A program made the translations under genes and the position numbers. The notes under the pieces were generated by a model. That model searched no databases. It was not told where the DNA came from and was given only the letters and a program-made list of their open reading frames with translations. Shown in pieces: positions 37,838-46,113 of a stretch of DNA of 64,000 nt. This stretch comes from Eshraghiella sp045129695 (lineage in GTDB: Bacteria > Bacillota > Clostridia > Lachnospirales > Lachnospiraceae), in contig JBGVJZ010000023.1 in NCBI GenBank assembly GCA_045129695.1, forward strand, positions 9,359 to 73,358, written 5' to 3'. How positions within the stretch are numbered: the stretch's first letter is position 1; every line of letters begins with the position of its first letter.

Positions 37838-38542
37838 ATGTCATATTGTGTTAATTGTGGTGTTGAACTGGATAATTCAGTCAAACAATGTCCCCTCTGT
37901 AATACAATGGTTATTAATCCGAGAGTGACTGAAGTCAGGAATATTGAGAACTCCTTCCCACAGGAAAAAGGCAAGGTTGAGGAAGTAAGCCGCAAGGACA
38001 TGGGAATACTTCTCTCGGTTGTTCTTGTTGCTACGAGCATAACCTGTGGTCTGCTGAATTTTCTGGTGTTTAATAATTCTACATGGTCTTTTCTTGTAAT
38101 AGGAGCATGCTTTATTATATGGGTATTGTTTATTCCTGTGGTTATCTGTCGTAAATTATCACCATATACGGCGATTTTTCTTGACGGGTTATCCATTGGT
38201 ATATATCTGTTTCTGATAACATTTGTTACTCATAGCGACGCATGGTTCTGGGGACTTGCCATGTATATAGTAATATTTATAATAGCAGTTCTTGAGATTT
38301 TTGTCCTGTGCATAAGAAAATTGCCGGTTACATTTCTTACCGTAGCATTGGAGATTTTTACAATGATAGGTACTTTATGTCTCGGAGTGGAAATTCTGAT
38401 AGACAGATATATCCGTCAGGAAATACATCTGGTATGGTCCATGATTGTTATGGTAGTCTGCGTAATATTAGACATTACTTTTATTACAATGCTGTCGCGT
38501 AAGAGAATAAGGAATGCGGTAAGAAAAAGACTGCATTTTTGA
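37838..38542 (+). CDS. Zinc-ribbon membrane protein (DUF6320-like)
   Basis: The 234-residue protein starts with a four-cysteine zinc ribbon, YCVNCGVELDNSVKQCPLCN (residues 3-22). A linker and about six membrane segments follow (from about residue 58), ending with a basic tail (RKRIRNAVRKRLHF). I associate it from memory with DUF6320. AGGGAGGG lies before the ATG inside the end of the acyltransferase gene. The tight coupling suggests that the two work together, for example on a membrane lipid or glycan, but this is inference. Confidence 0.7.
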   Translation: MSYCVNCGVELDNSVKQCPLCNTMVINPRVTEVRNIENSFPQEKGKVEEVSRKDMGILLSVVLVATSITCGLLNFLVFNNSTWSFLVIGACFIIWVLFIPVVICRKLSPYTAIFLDGLSIGIYLFLITFVTHSDAWFWGLAMYIVIFIIAVLEIFVLCIRKLPVTFLTVALEIFTMIGTLCLGVEILIDRYIRQEIHLVWSMIVMVVCVILDITFITMLSRKRIRNAVRKRLHF

Positions 38543-38584
38543 GAAAAAGCCGGTAGGAAAAATTACGGAACTGGAGAAGATTAT

Positions 38585-39412
38585 ATGAGAACACTTTATG
38601 TGTCAGATTTAGACGGAACACTTCTTAATTCAGATGTCAGATTAAGTGAGTATACTGTTAATACCATCAATTCGCTGGTGGAAGAGGGATTGCTGTTTAC
38701 GTATGCAACTGCACGCTCACTTGTATCGGCAAGTGTAGTGACACGGGGGTTAACCACTGGGATTCCTGTGATTGCATATAACGGAGCATTTATTTTTGAT
38801 GCTTCCAACGGTGATATTCTTGCTTCCGAATGGTTTAGCAGGGAAGAAGTTGAATATGTCAGAAAAATCGTGTCAGATTTCAAGGTGAGCCCTTTGGTGT
38901 ATACCTTTATTGATGGCGTGGAAAAAGTTGTTTACATAGAATCCGAAGTTAATGAGGGCATAAGACGCTATCTTAATAATCGCAAAGGTGACAGAAGAAT
39001 GAAGCCAATATATGATAATGATAATGATAATTTGTATCAGGGAAATGTTTTTTATTTTACTTTTATAGGTGAGAAAGAAGAACTTGAGCCATTATATAAT
39101 ATTTTTCAGGAAGATATAAGGTACAGATGTACATTTCAGCAGGATATCTATAATGATGAGTATTGGTTTGAAATTATGCCGGTAAATGCCACGAAAGCCA
39201 ATGCAATCAATAAGCTTAGGTCATTGTGGAATTGTGACAGGGTGGTATCTTTCGGTGATGCCATTAATGATGTTCCCATGTTTCAGATTTCAGATGAATG
39301 TTATGCTGTGGAAAATGCAGTGGACGAGCTTAAACAATTAGCTACGGGAGTTATTGAGTCCAATAATGAGGACGGAGTTGCAAGATGGCTGTCAAAATAT
39401 TGTAGAAAATAA
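38585..39412 (+). CDS. Cof-type HAD-family phosphatase
   Basis: The 275-residue protein has HAD motif I DLDGTLLNSD (about residues 7-16), motif II region TYATARS, Lys in NATKANAI and motif IV FGDAINDVPMF (about 219-229), with a C2-type cap between. Members of this group dephosphorylate sugar phosphates, flavin precursors or other small metabolites in the cytoplasm. The substrate cannot be read from sequence. GGAGA lies before the ATG. It follows the zinc-ribbon gene by 42 bases and may be in the same transcript. Confidence 0.9.
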   Translation: MRTLYVSDLDGTLLNSDVRLSEYTVNTINSLVEEGLLFTYATARSLVSASVVTRGLTTGIPVIAYNGAFIFDASNGDILASEWFSREEVEYVRKIVSDFKVSPLVYTFIDGVEKVVYIESEVNEGIRRYLNNRKGDRRMKPIYDNDNDNLYQGNVFYFTFIGEKEELEPLYNIFQEDIRYRCTFQQDIYNDEYWFEIMPVNATKANAINKLRSLWNCDRVVSFGDAINDVPMFQISDECYAVENAVDELKQLATGVIESNNEDGVARWLSKYCRK

Positions 39413-39494
39413 ACCCCTTTTAATATTCCGATTGTCATTATATTATCGGATTTGTTAAAATAATATATATCGATTATGAAAGGAGCTAAAGCAT

Positions 39495-40553
39495 ATGAGA
39501 AAAAGAATAGTCGCAACATTATTTTTAACTATGTCATTATTAATAAGTGGTTGCACGAAAATGACACCTGATATAATGGAAGAACTTGCTTCGGGTAGTC
39601 CTGATTTTGATGCTTTGGCAAGTGAAATGGATGCTGCCAACCGGACAGCTTCTGAGGATGAATCAAAGGAAGCATCTGGTGAAGGTATTACTGAGAATGA
39701 GCAGGAAAGCAGTGGAGAGACGAATACAACTAATGGCGGTAGTGTAACGACGCAGCCGTCTGAAACGGGGCAGGTTATAACACAACAGCAAACTGCAGAG
39801 GCGGTAACTACAGAAGCACCAGCCACGAAGCCGGCAGCCACAGAAGCACCAACCACGAAGCCGGCAGCCACAGAAGCACCAACCACGAAGCCTGCAGCTA
39901 CGAAGCCGGCAGCCACAGAAGCACCAACCACGAAGCCGGCAACCACGAAGCCGGCAGCCACAGAAGTACCAACCACGAAGCCGGCAACCACGAAGCCGGC
40001 AACCACAGAAGCACCAACCACAGAGCAGCCAACAACTAAACAGCCGGCCACAGAAGCTAAGCCGGTTGTGAGTGCCGATAACGGAGTGCTTAAGACTTTC
40101 AGTGTAATGTCATTGGATGGAAAAACATATACTCAGGATGTTTTTACCAAGGCAGACGTTAATGTGGTGATTTTTTGGACTACATGGTGTGGATATTGCA
40201 AAATGGAAATGCCTGTTTTGGAAAAATTGCATACCGAACTAAACGGAAGGAGTATTCAGTTTTTTAACGTATGTCTGAATGCGGATGGAGAGTATTACCG
40301 GAATCAGGCGAAGACATTAATAGAAGAAATGGGAATAACCTATCCGAGTCTCATATATAACGATAGTATGAGTGATGGTTATGTAAGTGAAATAACAGGA
40401 TATCCAAGAACGGTATATCTCAACAGAAGGGGCGAAATAATGTTTGAAATCGGAGGAGCATATGCAGGCTATGGAGAAGATTATGCATTGGGAATGCATA
40501 GGGATTATGCAGAATACTGTCTTACATATCCTGACTATCTTCCTGCCGAATAA
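39495..40553 (+). CDS. TlpA-like thioredoxin-fold lipoprotein with a long repeat linker
   Basis: The 352-residue protein has a lipoprotein signal (ATLFLTMSLLISGC, Cys near residue 20). A low-complexity stalk follows: an acidic Ser/Glu part, then Ala-Pro-Thr-Lys repeats (about residues 106-190). The TlpA/ResA-type thioredoxin domain has the active site TTWCGYCKMEMPVLEKL (about 233-249). It would reduce or exchange disulphides outside the membrane. AAAGGAGC precedes the ATG. The next two genes encode a CXXC mini-protein and an Fe-S membrane protein, which suggests an electron supply line from the cytoplasm. Confidence 0.9.
   Translation: MRKRIVATLFLTMSLLISGCTKMTPDIMEELASGSPDFDALASEMDAANRTASEDESKEASGEGITENEQESSGETNTTNGGSVTTQPSETGQVITQQQTAEAVTTEAPATKPAATEAPTTKPAATEAPTTKPAATKPAATEAPTTKPATTKPAATEVPTTKPATTKPATTEAPTTEQPTTKQPATEAKPVVSADNGVLKTFSVMSLDGKTYTQDVFTKADVNVVIFWTTWCGYCKMEMPVLEKLHTELNGRSIQFFNVCLNADGEYYRNQAKTLIEEMGITYPSLIYNDSMSDGYVSEITGYPRTVYLNRRGEIMFEIGGAYAGYGEDYALGMHRDYAEYCLTYPDYLPAE
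39811..40060 (+). repeat. Tandem 30-bp/15-bp repeats coding an Ala-Pro-Thr-Lys stalk
   Basis: The array is built from 30-bp units coding Pro-Ala-Ala-Thr-Glu-Ala-Pro-Thr-Thr-Lys, with 15-bp half-units (Pro-Ala-Thr-Thr-Lys) inserted. Units near 39830-40000 are almost identical at the DNA level, so length variation by slippage is likely. Confidence 0.9.
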
Positions 40554-40606
40554 TGACGGAAAAATGCGAAATGACGGAAATCTTGCAAAAAAATGGAGAT
40601 GATGCT

Positions 40607-40768
40607 ATGCAGAAAAATAAATTCCGAAGATATTTTGGTCCTGCCCTGCGTGTAATGCTGCTTATTCTTGCGGTTGTGTTTTTTATTATAGGCAAGAACA
40701 GAGGCGAGCAGGAAATAACACTTATTAAGGCGATTTACATTTGTCTTGAATGTATTGGAATAGGGTAA
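40607..40768 (+). CDS. CXXC mini membrane protein (CD1871A-like)
   Basis: The 53-residue protein begins at ATG 40607, which has GGAG eight bases upstream; an in-frame start at 40553 overlapping the previous stop lacks one. It has a basic N-terminus, one membrane segment (about residues 14-29, MLLILAVVFFIIG) and ends with CLECIGIG, a CxxC motif close to the C-terminus. I recognise this pattern from the CD1871A family, commonly found between TlpA-like and 4Fe-4S membrane proteins. It may relay electrons or thiols across the membrane. The next gene starts four bases on. Confidence 0.8.
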   Translation: MQKNKFRRYFGPALRVMLLILAVVFFIIGKNRGEQEITLIKAIYICLECIGIG

Positions 40769-40771
40769 TTT

Positions 40772-41629
40772 ATGAAGAAAAACAAAAGACATATAATTCA
40801 AATTCTTTTTACGGCTTTGACCAATGGGTATTTGCTAGGATTTATTGAGGGTAAGATATATAAGGGTGACTTGAAGAAATACTGTGTTCCGGGACTTAAC
40901 TGTTATTCCTGTCCGGGAGCACTGGGCTCCTGCCCGATTGGTTCAGTTCAGGCTGTATTATCTGAAGGAAATTTCAGGTTTGCTTTTTATGTTGCTGCAT
41001 TTTTAATGTTTTTTGGCTCACTCCTTGGAAGATTTGTATGCGGATTTTTATGTCCGTTCGGACTTGTGCAGGATTTACTGTATAAAATTCCTTTTTTTAA
41101 AAAGGTTAAAAATCTTCCGGGACATAAGGTGTTAGTATGGCTTAAATATGTCATATTAATATTATTTGTAATTCTGCTGCCAATGTTTGCCGTAGATATG
41201 TTTGGAATGGGAAAACCATGGTTTTGTAAATATATTTGTCCGAGCGGAACGCTGATGGGGGGAATACCATTACTTATTATGGATGAACAGCTTAGGACAT
41301 TTACCGGGGTATTGTTTTATGTTAAAATTTCAATTCTTGTAATTATTGTAGTTTTATCAATAATAGTATACAGACCATTCTGTAAGTACATATGTCCGCT
41401 TGGTGCAATTTACAGCGTATTTAATCCAATTGCCTTTTATCGTTATAAGGTCGATAAAGATAAATGTACAGGCTGCGGGGCTTGTAAAAAAGCCTGTAAA
41501 ATGGATATTAAAGTATATGAGAAGCCAAACAGCCCGGAATGTATCAGATGCGGAGAGTGTATGAAAACCTGTCCGGAAAAAGCAATTGAATTGGAGAAGT
41601 TGTTCCATAAGAGTAAAAAATCGAATTAA
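40772..41629 (+). CDS. NapH/CcdA-neighbour-type 4Fe-4S membrane protein
   Basis: The 285-residue protein has about five membrane segments. It carries the twin Cys-Pro loops of the NapH/NosR family (CGFLCPFGLVQDLLYKIP about residue 90, CKYICPSGTLMGG, CKYICPLGAIYSVFN). A C-terminal double ferredoxin domain has CTGCGACKKACKMD and CIRCGECMKTCPEKA (about 232-270). Such proteins pass electrons from cytoplasmic ferredoxin to membrane or outer partners. Together with the CXXC mini-protein and TlpA lipoprotein it probably drives an extracytoplasmic thiol-reduction pathway; the target is not known. Confidence 0.88.
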   Translation: MKKNKRHIIQILFTALTNGYLLGFIEGKIYKGDLKKYCVPGLNCYSCPGALGSCPIGSVQAVLSEGNFRFAFYVAAFLMFFGSLLGRFVCGFLCPFGLVQDLLYKIPFFKKVKNLPGHKVLVWLKYVILILFVILLPMFAVDMFGMGKPWFCKYICPSGTLMGGIPLLIMDEQLRTFTGVLFYVKISILVIIVVLSIIVYRPFCKYICPLGAIYSVFNPIAFYRYKVDKDKCTGCGACKKACKMDIKVYEKPNSPECIRCGECMKTCPEKAIELEKLFHKSKKSN

Positions 41630-41664
41630 TTTCTAAAATTTTACATATCCTATTGCTAAATTTG

Positions 41665-41693
41665 ATGATTACTATTATTATAATAGTAATCAT
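41665..41693. promoter_or_regulatory. 13-bp inverted repeat with a TATAAT inside, before the flavoprotein gene
   Basis: Left arm ATGATTACTATTA (41665-41677), three bases, right arm TAATAGTAATCAT (41681-41693), perfectly matched. A TATAAT (41679-41684) sits in its centre, and the start codon is 22 bases downstream. It could be an operator overlapping the -10 box. It resembles Fur-family boxes in size and AT-richness but does not match the PerR consensus. Confidence 0.6.
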
Positions 41694-41715
41694 TATTGTT
41701 TTAGGAGGAATATCT

Positions 41716-42336
41716 ATGAACGAAAAAGCATATTTTAATTTAACATACGGGTTATTTGTATTAACGGTTAAAGATGGGGAGAGGAGTAACGGATGTATTA
41801 CCAATACGTCAATTCAGGTAACAGCAGAACCGGGAAGAATTGCGGTTGCAGTCAATAAATCTAATTACACTACAGAAATATTAAGAAAAACAGACAAATT
41901 TAATATTTCAATCATTAGCGAAGCTGCAGATTTTGAACTGTTTAAGCACTTTGGATTCCAGTCTGGAAGAGACGTGGACAAGTTCGCAGATTATAATGAT
42001 TATGAAATTGCAGCAAATGGAATACCATATATCACAAAGGGAACTAATGCTTATATATCAGCGGAGGTTGAACAGACAGTTGATGTTGGTACCCATTATC
42101 TTTTTATTGCAAAAGTAACTGATATGGAAGTACTAAATGAAACACCTTCTGCAACTTATGGATATTATCACAGTAATATCAAACCTAAGCCACAGAAGGT
42201 GGAAAATTCATCTGAACAGACGACCAAATGGAGATGCACAATATGCGGGTATGAATACGAGGGAGAAGAGCTTCCGGAGGATTTCATATGCCCTATTTGC
42301 AAGCATCCTGCATCTGATTTTGAAAAAGTTCAGTAA
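41716..42336 (+). CDS. Flavin reductase-rubredoxin fusion (high-molecular-weight rubredoxin type)
   Basis: The 206-residue protein has a flavin reductase-like domain (residues 1-150; FNLTYGLFVLTV, NGCITNTSIQVTAEPGRIAV, KFNISII). A C-terminal rubredoxin follows with both knuckles, CTICGYEYEG and CPICKHPASDFE (about 167-203). Such proteins shuttle electrons from NAD(P)H to flavodiiron proteins or rubrerythrins that remove O2 or peroxide in anaerobes. TTAGGAGGA before ATG 41716 fixes the start. It has its own promoter region with a large inverted repeat, so it is probably stress-induced. Confidence 0.92.
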   Translation: MNEKAYFNLTYGLFVLTVKDGERSNGCITNTSIQVTAEPGRIAVAVNKSNYTTEILRKTDKFNISIISEAADFELFKHFGFQSGRDVDKFADYNDYEIAANGIPYITKGTNAYISAEVEQTVDVGTHYLFIAKVTDMEVLNETPSATYGYYHSNIKPKPQKVENSSEQTTKWRCTICGYEYEGEELPEDFICPICKHPASDFEKVQ

Positions 42337-43152
42337 TTATATATCTAATTTAAAAATTTTAATGGCGTTTCGGTACATTAAGTCCTTATAGGAATCATCA
42401 TCAATCAGTTCAGAAAGTACATGAAAATAATCCTGATAGATTGAGCGTTCACCATAAGTATTGCATCGGTAGGTGTCAACTCCGTCAATAGGAGCATCTG
42501 AACCGAACATTATTTTGCCGCTGCCATAGCGTTTAACAGCCTCTATTGTGGTACTCATTGGAACCCATGCAGTATCACCGTAGAGGTTATCTGCTTTTCC
42601 AAGTAAAGCCAATGCTTTGGAATTATCAGTTCCAAGTCCCATATGTACCATAATAAAAGGAACAGTAGGAAACATTAGTGCTGCCTCATAAACATGTACA
42701 GGGTCATCACATTCACTGTTGCCGGTATGTGATACGACTGCGAGTCCGTATTTCTCAGCCAGTCTGAGATAAGGTAATGCTCTGGAATCAACAGGGCTTG
42801 TTTTGGAATGGAACGGATGTAATTTAATTGCCTTGACAATATCAAGATTATCCCGGATTAATTCCTCCAATTCCTCTGTAACTGATTCACCATAAGGCTT
42901 TACCCATACTGCAACATAAATCTGCCCGGGATGTTTTCTGGCAAAAGCAAGCGTGCGCCTTAAGGCGTCTTCCTGTGAAGTCTGAAATTCTGACGGAATG
43001 GGTTTCTGTTCATGGTCAACCTCAGCAGCATCTCCGTTAGATACCAGAATACAGTCAATGCCGTATCCGGTCATCATCTGCTCTACCATTGACTCAGTCA
43101 TGGTGAAACCAACTTTCTCTCCACCGATATGAACATGAGTATCAATAATCAT
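42337..43152 (-). CDS. Amidohydrolase-2 family metal-dependent hydrolase
   Basis: The protein has 271 residues with the N-terminal DTHVHIG metal motif (residues 4-10). Further family features are AIKLHPFHSK, VVSHTGNSECDDP, MVHMGLGTDN and FGSDAPIDG (about 219-227), all in the order of a TIM-barrel amidohydrolase (PF04909 type). The substrate is unknown; family members hydrolyse or decarboxylate small ring or acid substrates. Its stop directly abuts the stop of the convergent rubredoxin gene, with no room for a separate terminator. GGGAGGTAA lies before the start. Confidence 0.88.
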   Translation of the reverse strand: MIIDTHVHIGGEKVGFTMTESMVEQMMTGYGIDCILVSNGDAAEVDHEQKPIPSEFQTSQEDALRRTLAFARKHPGQIYVAVWVKPYGESVTEELEELIRDNLDIVKAIKLHPFHSKTSPVDSRALPYLRLAEKYGLAVVSHTGNSECDDPVHVYEAALMFPTVPFIMVHMGLGTDNSKALALLGKADNLYGDTAWVPMSTTIEAVKRYGSGKIMFGSDAPIDGVDTYRCNTYGERSIYQDYFHVLSELIDDDSYKDLMYRNAIKIFKLDI

Positions 43153-43294
43153 GCATATTACCTCCCAAATAAATCTACACTAATTTTAAATCTACTAAGA
43201 GTATAAATACAAGTGTTATTTTCCAAATTTTAAAATATGCAATTATATTTTATTATGATAAAATTAAAAGAATACTAACAAAAGGGTGAATTAT

Positions 43295-44134
43295 ATGGAA
43301 GAAAATATTTGCAGGGCAGAAGAGATTGAATTAAGTATAAGAAAGAAATTTCACAAGGATTTATTTACGCCTTTTGCCAAAGCCATTAACAGATATGAGC
43401 TTTTACAGGAGAATGACAGAGTGGCGGTATGTATTTCCGGCGGTAAGGATTCAATGCTTCTTGCCAAGCTTTTTCAGGAGTTAAAGCGACATAATAAGTT
43501 TAATTTTGAACTGGTTTTCATGGTTATGGACCCGGGCTATAATGAGGTTAACCGTAAACAGATTGAATATAATGCCAAAGTTCTTGGTGTACCGATTACA
43601 ATTTTTGAATCGGATATTTTTGATGCGGTGTACACGATTGAAAAGTCACCATGCTATCTCTGTGCTAGAATGAGAAGAGGCTATCTGTACAGTAAGGCAC
43701 AGGAGCTTGGCTGTAACAAAATTGCATTGGGGCATCATTATGATGATGTAATAGAGACTATTCTGATGGGAATGCTTTACGGGGCTCAGGTTCAGACCAT
43801 GATGCCGAAGCTTCACAGTACTAATTTTGAGGGAATGGAATTAATCCGGCCAATGTATTTAATAAGGGAAGCTGCTATTAAGGCATGGCGTGATTATAAT
43901 AACCTTGAATTTATTCAATGTGCCTGCCGATTTACCGAGAGCTGTACTTCATGTGAGGAGGATGGCAGCAGTGTTTCCAAGAGACTGGAGATTAAGAATC
44001 TGATAAGGAAGCTTAAAGAAATCAATCCGTTTGTTGAAGCTAATATTTTCAAAAGTGTGGAAAATGTATGTCTTGATGCAGTTATTTCCTATAAGAAGGA
44101 TGGACAGATGCACAGTTTTTTGGATGAATATTAA
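43295..44134 (+). CDS. TtcA-family PP-loop tRNA thiolation enzyme
   Basis: The 279-residue protein carries the PP-loop ATP site CISGGKDSMLLAKL (about residues 46-59). It also has the CxxC pair CYLCARMRRGYLY (about 123) and the later GHHYDDVIETILMGMLYGAQ stretch typical of TtcA/TtuA enzymes, with Cys pairs CACRF and CTSCEEDG near residue 210-225. It probably thiolates a tRNA base using ATP and an Fe-S cluster. The tRNA position is not clear from sequence. The ATG at 43295 has AAAGGGTG upstream. A Nudix gene follows after 18 bases. Confidence 0.88.
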   Translation: MEENICRAEEIELSIRKKFHKDLFTPFAKAINRYELLQENDRVAVCISGGKDSMLLAKLFQELKRHNKFNFELVFMVMDPGYNEVNRKQIEYNAKVLGVPITIFESDIFDAVYTIEKSPCYLCARMRRGYLYSKAQELGCNKIALGHHYDDVIETILMGMLYGAQVQTMMPKLHSTNFEGMELIRPMYLIREAAIKAWRDYNNLEFIQCACRFTESCTSCEEDGSSVSKRLEIKNLIRKLKEINPFVEANIFKSVENVCLDAVISYKKDGQMHSFLDEY

Positions 44135-44152
44135 AAAATCAGGGAGGAAATT

Positions 44153-44962
44153 ATGATACAGGAAAAAACAGATGAATTTTGGGATATATATACGAAGGAC
44201 AGAGTAAAAACCGGTCGTTTGCACCGCCGGGGTGATGCAATGCAGTCGGGCGACTATCGTATGGCAGTGCATGTGTGTATTTTTAACAGTAAAGGTCAGT
44301 TGTTGATTCAGCAGCGTCAGCCGTTTAAAAAAGGCTGGACGAATATGTGGGATATTACTGTCGGAGGTTCTGCTATTGCCGGTGATAATAGTTGTGAGGC
44401 AGCAGAAAGAGAAGTGTGGGAGGAGCTTGGTCTGAAAATTAATTTATCCGATATCCGCCCGCGTTTTACAATGAATTTCAGCGAAGGTTTTGATGATTAT
44501 TACATAGTAGAGATGGATGTGGATATTTCTAAACTCAGATTACAGAAAGAGGAAGTGCAGCAGGTTCGTTTTGTGGACAAGGAGGAAGCACTAAGAATGC
44601 AGGAGGAGGGAATAATGATTCCCTATTGGTTCTTAGACAAGCTTTTTGATATAAGGGGAGATTATGATGCCCATGGTAAAAGAATCAGAACTATAGAGGT
44701 CAGGCAGGCAACGCTTAAGAATCTCGCATCCTGTATGAGCATGATGAAAATAATAAAATATAACTGTGATTCAGAGGCAGACCTTGAGAATTACAAGAGA
44801 ATATTTACACAAAGCATTGAGAATAACAGTATGCTATGTGCGTTGATTGGAAATATAGTTATTGGTCTTGCAATTTTTAATCAGGATTCAACTGTAAAAT
44901 ACATGATAGTGCATCCTGAATACAGGGATAGGGAAGTAGATAAACTTCTTATAAAGAAATAA
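44153..44962 (+). CDS. Nudix hydrolase with a truncated GNAT-like C-terminus
   Basis: The protein has 269 residues. Residues 30-170 form a Nudix domain of the IDI-like group (MAVHVCIFNSKGQLLIQQRQ). Its Nudix box ends in the canonical REVWEELGL but has Asp instead of the first Glu (GSAIAGD). Residues 180-269 look like the first half of a GNAT acetyltransferase, ending IVHPEYRDREVDKLLIKK, which is where the acetyl-CoA loop normally starts; the strands and helices that should follow are missing. A terminator follows within ten bases, so no frameshifted remainder is visible. The Nudix part probably hydrolyses a nucleoside-diphosphate compound. AGGAGGAA precedes the ATG. Confidence 0.82.
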   Translation: MIQEKTDEFWDIYTKDRVKTGRLHRRGDAMQSGDYRMAVHVCIFNSKGQLLIQQRQPFKKGWTNMWDITVGGSAIAGDNSCEAAEREVWEELGLKINLSDIRPRFTMNFSEGFDDYYIVEMDVDISKLRLQKEEVQQVRFVDKEEALRMQEEGIMIPYWFLDKLFDIRGDYDAHGKRIRTIEVRQATLKNLASCMSMMKIIKYNCDSEADLENYKRIFTQSIENNSMLCALIGNIVIGLAIFNQDSTVKYMIVHPEYRDREVDKLLIKK

Positions 44963-44973
44963 TATATTAAGTA

Positions 44974-45026
44974 TCAGCCGGCGAATAGGTTTTGTGGGGC
45001 AACTCATAATCGTCGGCTGATTTTAA
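44974..45026. terminator. Hairpin between convergent Nudix and DUF2935 genes
   Basis: TCAGCCGGCGA (44974-44984) pairs with TCGTCGGCTGA (45010-45020) with one G-T pair, followed by TTTTAAAT. It serves the Nudix transcript and perhaps the opposite gene. Confidence 0.75.
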
Positions 45027-45033
45027 ATATAAT

Positions 45034-45945
45034 TTACATATCACTGCATTTAAGAATTCTTATATAATGATTGGCTTCACGAAGTACATGATCCGCCAAA
45101 AGCGGTATAATAATAGAGTCAATTTCACAATTAAGAATGCCCTTTGTTCCGGCAGCTTTAAAATCACGATATTCCAAGGTTTTATTTAACGATTTCTCAG
45201 TCGTATTAAAAGCTACAAGACTGTGCTGTTCCTGTGCTGTGTTAATGAGCTTTCTGTAATCCATGGCAAAATCCTGTGCCATCTTAACGAGCTCCTCTTC
45301 TGACGGAACAAGAAGTCCTCTGATGAACAGGGCATGCTCCATCATAATCTGATTCCAAAAATCCTCCGTTCCGAGAAGTGATTTGTAGGAACGCTGCGGA
45401 TTGCTCATTAAGTCACTGATAGTGGAACGATACAGTTTGGCTTCTCTTAATATGTGCTCAACTAACAACGGATAATTGAAAGTAAAAAGTCTTCCGTTAT
45501 CCATTTCTTTTAAAATATTCTCTTTAAAAATGATTAATCCGTTTAAAAGGCAGATTGAGCGTTCATTTATCTGCTGAACCATTCGTACAATTTCTCTATT
45601 GATATTCATACAGTTTTCGGAATGCAGCTGTTGCTCCGTTCGGGTTATTTCTGTATTAATAGGAATACCGCTTAAACATTCTGTTCGCTTTTCTGCATCA
45701 AGAGTAAATTCAGTAGTTAATTCATTTGATTCCAGTATCGGACTGTTAATTCTTCCATTGCTTATTTTGACCACATCGGACAATAAGGCTTCAAACTGTT
45801 GTCTGAAATGCTCTGCCCGTTGAATCCATTCCTCATCCTTGCACGGAAAGCCGGCCTTGAGAAATAAGGCATGTTCCTTCATAATGCGGGCAAAAAATAA
45901 ATGTGTCTCAAGAGACAAAGTAACATAATTATTGGTTATATTCAT
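45034..45945 (-). CDS. DUF2935 protein (duplicated four-helix, ferritin-like)
   Basis: The ATG at 45945 (minus strand) has AAGGA six bases upstream; the open frame further up lacks one. The 303-residue protein contains two similar helical-bundle repeats: EThlFFARIMKEHALFLKAG-type helices near the start and FWNQIMMEHALFIRGLLVPS near residue 210, each followed by a second His/Glu helix. DUF2935 members have a ferritin-like metal-binding fold. It is divergent from the feo operon across a short intergenic region, so a link to iron is plausible though not shown. Confidence 0.85.
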   Translation of the reverse strand: MNITNNYVTLSLETHLFFARIMKEHALFLKAGFPCKDEEWIQRAEHFRQQFEALLSDVVKISNGRINSPILESNELTTEFTLDAEKRTECLSGIPINTEITRTEQQLHSENCMNINREIVRMVQQINERSICLLNGLIIFKENILKEMDNGRLFTFNYPLLVEHILREAKLYRSTISDLMSNPQRSYKSLLGTEDFWNQIMMEHALFIRGLLVPSEEELVKMAQDFAMDYRKLINTAQEQHSLVAFNTTEKSLNKTLEYRDFKAAGTKGILNCEIDSIIIPLLADHVLREANHYIRILKCSDM

Positions 45946-46029
45946 ATTTTTCCTTGTATTTAGTCGCTTAATTGTATAATATGCACAGAAATTAAAAAAG
46001 TGATTGGAAATTTTTATCAAAAAAAGTTA

Positions 46030-46062
46030 TTGACAACTAACATGGGTTAGAATATACTAACC
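46030..46062 (+). promoter_or_regulatory. feo promoter with overlapping GGTTAG-N6-CTAACC operator
   Basis: TTGACA (46030-46035), 17 bases, TATACT (46053-46058). The inverted repeat GGTTAG (46045-46050) / CTAACC (46057-46062) covers the -10 box, and a third half-site CTAAC lies at 46037-46041. A repressor bound here would block transcription. The half-site equals that of DtxR/IdeR boxes but the spacing is wider. Confidence 0.8.
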
Positions 46063-46113
46063 TTGAAAATAGTAATATTAACATGCCCTGTTATGGGAAA
46101 TGGAGGTAAAAAT

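Noticed and set aside
39811..40060. Regular repeats that could suggest a CRISPR array
   Set aside because: Units are directly adjacent without unique spacers and lie in frame within a lipoprotein gene, coding a Pro/Thr/Lys stalk.
41665..41693. Classical PerR box
   Set aside because: The arms do not fit TTATAAT-N-ATTATAA; only size and AT-richness are similar.
46046..46062. Standard DtxR/IdeR operator
   Set aside because: Half-sites agree but are six bases apart, not overlapping as in the known 19-bp box; kept as an unknown operator.
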